Source: an uncultured Eubacteriales bacterium (GTDB taxonomy: Bacteria > Bacillota > Clostridia > Christensenellales > UMGS416). From it: a stretch of DNA of 64,000 bases. This document shows positions 58,442 through 64,000 of this stretch, one piece after another. Where the stretch lies: the NCBI GenBank assembly GCA_900542005.1, contig UQLW01000003.1, forward strand, positions 67,267-131,266, read 5' to 3'. Made by a program: the position numbers and the translations under genes. Positions within the stretch are counted from its first letter, which is position 1. The number at the start of each line of letters is the position of its first letter. The notes beneath the pieces are model-generated. The model did no database searches. It worked only from the letters and a program-made list of their open reading frames with translations, and was not told where the DNA came from.

Positions 58442-59617
58442 TCAGTAATAGGTGACCTGAACGCGTTTGCCCATCTGCTTCATCAGATCCATCAGCTCGT
58501 TGAGCAAATGCATCTTGATGCTGAGATCCATGGGCAGATTGGGATTCTGATGAGCCGGATTGATGGCCTTGCCGATGAAGCAATGCAGATCGGTGCAATC
58601 CTCCACCAGAAGCCGCGCCAGCTTAGCCGCACCGTTATCTTCATCGAAGCTCGCAATGGAAGAAACCGCAGTGCGCACATCGCGGTTCTGCCATTTGCGC
58701 AGCAGCTCAACCGTGCGGTTGATGGTCAAGACGCCCTCGGTTACCAGATCCACCCCTTGAATCTCGGCGGTGGGGGGGATGAGCGGATCGGTAAACTTCA
58801 ACGAGGTCTTGATCTGCCGGTTCAGCACGCGGGCGGCAATATTGGCGCTGGAGCCGCCGCAGACCACCTTTTTACCGGGACCGCGCATCCAATCCCGTAT
58901 CAGCATTTCGTCTTTGGCCTTATCAGTGGGCGGGCCAGAGAACAGGTTTACCACTTTTTGGGGTACGATCTGGGCCACCAGCATGGTGGAATCGTCGCCG
59001 GGCTTGGACATGAACAGATTATCCACAACCTGGGCGATGGAGGACACCATACGGGGAACCGACAGCTTTTTTTGCGCGGCGTCCTGGAAGAAGGCGGCGA
59101 CATTTTCCCACTGCCAACCCAGGTTCAGGATTGCACCAACGCCGGCGTGAATGACGCCGTCGCTGACCAGGGCGAAAATATCGCCCATGGCCGTATCAAA
59201 GCGGCATTCTCTGACCGATTTTCCGGAGATCTCCCGCACCTCGTAGGGCAGATCGGTCAGCTGGCCATGGCGGATAAATACACAGGCAGGGTTGTCGAAT
59301 TCCACAAGATAGGCCCGCCCGTCATGATAGAGCTGCAGGATGCTGAAGGTGGAATAGGCGACCTGCCGCACCTTGCAGATGGGCAGCGTATGGGCAATGG
59401 TTTCTACTGCCTCATCGACGCTGGAGCCTTCCTTAAGCATGGTTACAATGATCTTAGCGGTCAACGATGCCAGAATATTGGCCTTTACACCGCTGCCCAG
59501 TCCATCGGAGAGCACAAGAATATCGCAATCGTCCTGATGAACGATTTCCACCTTGTCGCCGCAGAGCTCTTCGCCGTATTTATTGAGGCTTTTCCAATCG
59601 ATATCAACGTGCATCAT
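58442..59617 (-). CDS. PP2C/SpoIIE-type serine phosphatase
   Basis: About 391 residues. The SpoIIE-like PP2C domain (1-240) has ILVLSDGLGSGVKAN, ALVSDGVIHA and GDDSTMLVAQ, with Asp residues for two metals. The C-terminal 150 residues (KKVVCGGSSANIAARVLNRQ) form a separate unassigned domain. Phosphatases of this type neighbour HydS-type hydrogenases in Clostridia and are thought to pass on the H2 signal. It is not the sporulation SpoIIE, as there are no membrane helices. ATG 59617 has GGAG upstream and overlaps the hydS stop. Confidence 0.82.
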   Translation of the reverse strand: MMHVDIDWKSLNKYGEELCGDKVEIVHQDDCDILVLSDGLGSGVKANILASLTAKIIVTMLKEGSSVDEAVETIAHTLPICKVRQVAYSTFSILQLYHDGRAYLVEFDNPACVFIRHGQLTDLPYEVREISGKSVRECRFDTAMGDIFALVSDGVIHAGVGAILNLGWQWENVAAFFQDAAQKKLSVPRMVSSIAQVVDNLFMSKPGDDSTMLVAQIVPQKVVNLFSGPPTDKAKDEMLIRDWMRGPGKKVVCGGSSANIAARVLNRQIKTSLKFTDPLIPPTAEIQGVDLVTEGVLTINRTVELLRKWQNRDVRTAVSSIASFDEDNGAAKLARLLVEDCTDLHCFIGKAINPAHQNPNLPMDLSIKMHLLNELMDLMKQMGKRVQVTYY

Positions 59618-61325
59618 GGTGTCCGTCTCCATTGCCGATGATCATATTTTTCAAATGGGTCAAGGTGCTCTTGGTTTCGGCGGTTGTTTCGCCAAGCAGG
59701 CTGGCAATTTCCTGGGCCGCGACCATCTGCTTGTCGATGACCTTCTGCGCCATATCCATGGTCTCCATCCGGAGCTTATAAAGCTGCTCCTCCTGCTGGT
59801 GCTCAGCGCTGACATCGCGGATAATGGCCATTACGCCATGCTGCTTGGGCAGGTATACCAGGGTTTGCTCCGTGGCCAGGTGGTACTCCTCCAGATATAC
59901 CTTTTTATCCAGGATCGTCTGATGGCTTTCCAGGACGAATTCAAAGTCGTTGGGATCCATGAACTCATACAGGTAGCGCTCGAGAGCATCGGTGCGGGTG
60001 ACGTTGAAGGCTTTGCGGGCAGCGGCATTGATTTCGCAAACCTTCATGTCCTCATCGACCACCAGGATCAGGTTCGGCGTGTTGTCAAGAACGACGCCGG
60101 ACATGGATTGCGCAGCCTGATACATATAGGGCATGCACATGGAAAGCTCGGCCTGATGCTGGAATACGGCAATCGCCTTTTCACGGCAGGTCGCAAAACC
60201 GCAGGAGCCGCAGTTTAGCTCATCCAGGGGCGTTTCCTTACCAATGGAACGAAGGATGGAACGAATCTGCTCCTCGGTAGGCATCTGCGTTTTGACGCTG
60301 CGGTCCACAAAGGCCTTGGCCAGGTCAATCCCCTCCGACGGGACGTCAGCGATTTCATCCCGCTGGTAGCTGTATTTGCGGACGGCCAGCTCGCCGGTAA
60401 AGCGGGCCTCGCGCCGTTTCCCCGATACGGGACCTCCCACGCAGCTGCCGGGGCAGACGCTCATTTCAATAAAACAGTGATCGAGCTCGCCCTTATCCAG
60501 CGCGTCAAGGATATCGATGCAGGAATCTGCGCCGGTTACATGCAGGAGGGAATAACCCTTGATACCGCGGGCGCGGACATTATCCAAAATACCGGCATTT
60601 GTCGGATATAGGCGGGCAAACCCTGCGTCCGTACCGTCAAAGGGCGATTCATCCAGCGCCTCGGGATCAATCCCTGCCTCGGAAAGCCAGGCGGAAAGCT
60701 CGGCGAAGGTCAGCACCGCCACGACATCGTTATCATTGCGGATATCATCCGCTTCGTTCATTTTGGCGATACATGGACCGGCAAAGACTACCAAGGTATC
60801 GTCGCCCAGCTCCTTTTTGATCATGCGGGCATGGGCCAGCATGGGGGAAACGATCGGCGTCAGGCAGTCCACCAGCTGCGGGTAATGCTTTTCGACCAAA
60901 TCGGTAGCGGCTGGGCAGCAGGTGGTAATCATATTGCGCTGCGTTCCCTTGGCGGCCAGACGGACGAGCTCATCGCTGACAAGGGCTGCGCCCCGGGCGG
61001 TTTCCTGCACCTGGTAAAAGCCAAGCTTCTTCAGCGCTGTAACCATCTTCATAGGATGATCAGGGCAGAAGGAGACGAGGAAGGAAGGCGCTAGCGAAAG
61101 GACTACGCGCTTTTGCTGAACGAGCTGCTTGACCAAATCGAGACGGGTATCAATGCGCTTGGCGTGCTGAGGGCAGGCTTCAAGACATGCGCCGCAGGCA
61201 ATGCAGGTTTCGGGTATGATTTCGGCCTGCCCATCGACAAAGCGAATAGCCTTGACCGGACATACCCGCAGGCACTTGTAGCAGTTCTTGCAGTTGGCCT
61301 TCATGGTCTTAATGGCATTGTTCAT
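59604..61325 (-). CDS. HydS-like sensory [FeFe]-hydrogenase with PAS domain (group C)
   Basis: A 573-residue protein. N-terminal ferredoxin motifs CKNCYKCLRVCP and CIACGACLEACP are followed by an H-cluster domain with TTCCP (134-138), GPCIAK (184-189) and EMSVCPGSC (288-296). Next come an additional cysteine motif CGSCGFATC (373-381), a PAS domain (about 413-515) and a short coiled tail. This order is that of group C sensory hydrogenases: the H-cluster detects H2 and the PAS and phosphatase transmit it. The following phosphatase gene supports this. GGAGG precedes the ATG. Confidence 0.88.
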   Translation of the reverse strand: MNNAIKTMKANCKNCYKCLRVCPVKAIRFVDGQAEIIPETCIACGACLEACPQHAKRIDTRLDLVKQLVQQKRVVLSLAPSFLVSFCPDHPMKMVTALKKLGFYQVQETARGAALVSDELVRLAAKGTQRNMITTCCPAATDLVEKHYPQLVDCLTPIVSPMLAHARMIKKELGDDTLVVFAGPCIAKMNEADDIRNDNDVVAVLTFAELSAWLSEAGIDPEALDESPFDGTDAGFARLYPTNAGILDNVRARGIKGYSLLHVTGADSCIDILDALDKGELDHCFIEMSVCPGSCVGGPVSGKRREARFTGELAVRKYSYQRDEIADVPSEGIDLAKAFVDRSVKTQMPTEEQIRSILRSIGKETPLDELNCGSCGFATCREKAIAVFQHQAELSMCMPYMYQAAQSMSGVVLDNTPNLILVVDEDMKVCEINAAARKAFNVTRTDALERYLYEFMDPNDFEFVLESHQTILDKKVYLEEYHLATEQTLVYLPKQHGVMAIIRDVSAEHQQEEQLYKLRMETMDMAQKVIDKQMVAAQEIASLLGETTAETKSTLTHLKNMIIGNGDGHHDAR

Positions 61326-61329
61326 GGTA

Positions 61330-61572
61330 TTATAGCCTCCCTAACACTTCTTTGTCGAAAAATGCTTCTGTATTGGCGGGACTCAGGGAGAAAAGCTGAT
61401 CGTCGATCTTTACGCATACGCCCTCCGTACAGTGCCCCATACAGAAGGAGCCCACAAGGGTGACCTTGTCCCCTACGTTGTGAAGGGCGATAAGCCGTTC
61501 AAGAATCGCGATCACATCCCGCGACCCTTTAAGATAACAGGAGCTGCCAATACAGATGGTGACGTTTAACAT
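61330..61572 (-). CDS. thioredoxin-like [2Fe-2S] ferredoxin (NuoE/HydC-like)
   Basis: An 80-residue protein with Cys7-x4-Cys12 and Cys44-x3-Cys48, the ligand spacing of thioredoxin-fold [2Fe-2S] ferredoxins such as the C-terminal half of NuoE. It ends only 4 bases before the HydS-like gene and opens the operon. It likely passes electrons to or from the hydrogenases. Confidence 0.88.
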   Translation of the reverse strand: MLNVTICIGSSCYLKGSRDVIAILERLIALHNVGDKVTLVGSFCMGHCTEGVCVKIDDQLFSLSPANTEAFFDKEVLGRL

Positions 61573-61646
61573 GTTGTGCCTCCCTTATATCGTGGACGCC
61601 GATGCAGACGCCCAAGCCTACAAAAATCATGCTATTACGCCCTTAA

Positions 61647-61675
61647 ATCTTATCATTATGTTAAATAAATGTCAA
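61647..61675 (-). promoter_or_regulatory. promoter of hydrogenase-sensor operon
   Basis: Minus strand TTGACA (61670-61675), 17-base spacer, TAAGAT (61647-61652). Confidence 0.75.
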
Positions 61676-61745
61676 TGAACCCATACAAAATGTGTCCATA
61701 TTTGTCAGACCAATTTATGGCGCGCAGGCAAGCCTGGACAGAATA

Positions 61746-61754
61746 TGTTATACT
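61746..61754 (+). promoter_or_regulatory. extended -10 promoter for mnmA
   Basis: TGTTATACT matches TGnTATACT, 65 bases before the gene. Confidence 0.5.
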
Positions 61755-61819
61755 ATATAAGGCAAAGATCCCTTATCATGACGGATTGGACGGGAAGAAA
61801 AGGATAGAGGACAGTACAA

Positions 61820-62935
61820 ATGGCGGAAAGAATGGTTGTAGGCATGTCCGGCGGTGTCGATTCGGCAGTCGCCGCGCTGCTGCTAAAGCGGCAGGGGTAT
61901 GACGTTGTGGGCGTTTTTATGAAAAACTGGGAGGAATCCGATGAAAACGGCGTATGCACGGCCGATGAGGATTTTGCTCAGGTGCGGGCTGTCTGTGACC
62001 GAATCGGCATCCCCTATTACAGCGTGAATTTTACCCAGGCATATTGGGATCGGGTATTCACCTATTTTTTGAACGAATACCGGGCAGGCCGTACGCCGAA
62101 CCCCGATGTGATGTGCAATAAAGAAATCAAGTTTAAGGCGTTTCTAAAATTCGCCCTTGAGCTGGAAGCCAAAAAGCTGGCAACCGGCCATTATGCGCGC
62201 ATCCAAGAGCGGCAGGGACGTTACCGCCTGCTAAAAGGAATGGATCCGGCCAAGGATCAAAGCTACTTTCTCCATGTACTGGGCCAGCAGGAGCTTGCGC
62301 GCGCCTGTTTTCCCCTCGGGGAACTGACCAAAAGCCATGTGCGCCAGCTTGCCAGGGAAGCCGGCCTCTCCAACGCCGAGCGGAAAGACTCCACGGGCAT
62401 CTGTTTCATTGGCGAACGGAACTTCCGCGCTTTTTTGTCGCAATATCTTCCGGCCATGCCCGGAGATATTATCGAGCTGGACACCGGCAGGCGCGTCGGC
62501 CGTCACGAAGGGCTGATGTATTATACGCTGGGCCAGCGGAAGGGGTTGGGCATTGGCGGAATCGGCAGCGGGCAGCCTTGGTTTGTGGTGGATAAGGATT
62601 TAGAGCAGAACATTCTATATGCAGCCCAGGGCAAGGATCATCCCAGGCTGTATACGGTGGGATGCCGGGCGGGCGATATGAACTGGGTGGAGGGAGATGC
62701 GCCGGCAGCATGCTTTAGCTGTACGGCAAAGTTCCGCTATCGTCAAAGCGACCAGCCTGTTACCGTATGGATAAAGGGCGATCAATGCCTGATTGAATTC
62801 AAAACGCCGCAGCGTGCAGTGACGCCCGGGCAGTTTGCCGTGCTGTATCAGGGTGAAGCGTGCCTAGGAGGCGGCGTGATTGAAGGGCTTTACCGTTCGA
62901 CGGATGAGCTACAATGCGCTAAATCCGAATATTAA
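61820..62935 (+). CDS. mnmA: tRNA-specific 2-thiouridylase MnmA
   Basis: A 371-residue MnmA, which makes 2-thiouridine at position 34 of Lys, Glu and Gln tRNAs. The PP-loop is GMSGGVDSA, the first catalytic Cys is in PNPDVMCNKEIKFKAF, and the second is in STGICFIGERNFR. A C-terminal beta-barrel has EGLMYYTLGQRKGLGIGG and CFSCTAKFRYRQ. The family length is about 360-370. It is a single-gene unit next to the rRNA operon. Confidence 0.96.
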   Translation: MAERMVVGMSGGVDSAVAALLLKRQGYDVVGVFMKNWEESDENGVCTADEDFAQVRAVCDRIGIPYYSVNFTQAYWDRVFTYFLNEYRAGRTPNPDVMCNKEIKFKAFLKFALELEAKKLATGHYARIQERQGRYRLLKGMDPAKDQSYFLHVLGQQELARACFPLGELTKSHVRQLAREAGLSNAERKDSTGICFIGERNFRAFLSQYLPAMPGDIIELDTGRRVGRHEGLMYYTLGQRKGLGIGGIGSGQPWFVVDKDLEQNILYAAQGKDHPRLYTVGCRAGDMNWVEGDAPAACFSCTAKFRYRQSDQPVTVWIKGDQCLIEFKTPQRAVTPGQFAVLYQGEACLGGGVIEGLYRSTDELQCAKSEY

Positions 62936-63003
62936 TATGCAAAAGTCAATCGAATTCCGAAATAAAAACGAACATTAGATGTAAACTACCGGTAAAATAG
63001 GCA

Positions 63004-63032
63004 TTGCATGACATAATATCCCATGATATAAT
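63004..63032 (+). promoter_or_regulatory. rRNA operon promoter P1
   Basis: TTGCAT (63004-63009), 17-base spacer, TATAAT (63027-63032) with TGA in front (extended -10). Confidence 0.75.
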
Positions 63033-63127
63033 ACGTTATGCCGTTGAGCGAGAGTACGAAAGAAGCCTCAAGCGAAGCGGGGAGCAGAAGCCCGGGAAAA
63101 AAGTTGACGAAAGAGATAAAAAAGCAG

Positions 63128-63156
63128 TTGACAAGCCTGGGTAGATGTGGTAAGAT
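63128..63156 (+). promoter_or_regulatory. rRNA operon promoter P2
   Basis: TTGACA (63128-63133), 17-base spacer, TAAGAT (63151-63156) with TGG in front, about 145 bases before the 16S 5' end. Confidence 0.85.
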
Positions 63157-63300
63157 AAACAAGCTGCTCGGTGAGCGGCAAGCTCCTTGAAAACTACATA
63201 GAACCAATCAAAACGCCTGATCGAGAAATCGATTGGAAGAAGTCAAGACGATTCGTTTGAGTAAGAAAAGCGATACCGAAAAGGTATTGGAGCTAAGATT

Positions 63301-64000
<700 letters not shown>

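Overview
The window is GC-rich chromosomal DNA from an anaerobic, fermentative Gram-positive bacterium of the class Clostridia. The evidence is the 16S rRNA start at the right edge (clostridial-type sequence), Gram-positive division genes (SepF, YlmG/YggT, YlmH, DivIVA), the lonB-lonA-engB order, pyruvate:ferredoxin oxidoreductase and two [FeFe]-hydrogenase-type proteins. Genus is not determinable by eye. There is no transposase, integrase, prophage or CRISPR array.

Layout. 1-1.5 kb: end of a Rossmann dehydrogenase gene, then a coupled M23 peptidase-like/YdcF pair. 1.6-4.4 kb: tyrA, a MATE exporter and a GNAT acetyltransferase in one unit. 4.4-6.7 kb: a membrane GGDEF/EAL protein. 6.8-11.3 kb: an RND exporter with a long coiled-coil insertion plus its TetR repressor, with a palindromic operator on the promoter. 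11.3-18.7 kb: an orphan solute-binding lipoprotein, a small secreted Cys-rich protein, an MFS exporter and a single-chain GmrSD-like (DUF262-DUF1524-DUF4268) restriction gene, in a more AT-rich stretch with long intergenic gaps. 18.7-25.3 kb: EamA transporter, xpt, lonB, lonA, engB; engB appears to start on ATA. 25.3-31.8 kb: a DUF4091 protein, two small secreted or unknown proteins and nifJ. 32-38.6 kb: hisC-sfsA, then a division operon (HlyD-like membrane protein, YggS, SepF, YggT, YlmH, DivIVA). 38.6-40.1 kb: tRNA-Glu, tRNA-Gln and tRNA-Arg flanking a low-GC gap. 40.2-46.9 kb: GNAT, inositol-phosphatase family, amidohydrolase, CE7 esterase, S51 peptidase, a small PD-(D/E)XK nuclease and an SNF2 ATPase. 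46.9-51 kb: a heterodimeric ABC exporter behind an apparent leader-peptide attenuator. 51-56.9 kb: AKR and zinc alcohol dehydrogenase, an RNA-binding-type LOTUS/DUF3825 protein and an unknown Cys-cluster protein. 56.9-61.7 kb: a hydrogen-sensing module ([2Fe-2S] protein, HydS-like sensor, PP2C phosphatase, group B-type hydrogenase). 61.8-64 kb: mnmA and the start of an rRNA operon with two promoters.

Functional links. nifJ makes reduced ferredoxin from pyruvate, and the hydrogenase module at 57-61.6 kb may sense or use the same electron pool. Several genes are coupled by 4-base ATGA/GTGA overlaps, which fixes many start codons. The candidates most worth following are the ABC-exporter attenuator, the repeated LOTUS/DUF3825 protein, the nuclease-SNF2 pair and the ATA-initiated engB.
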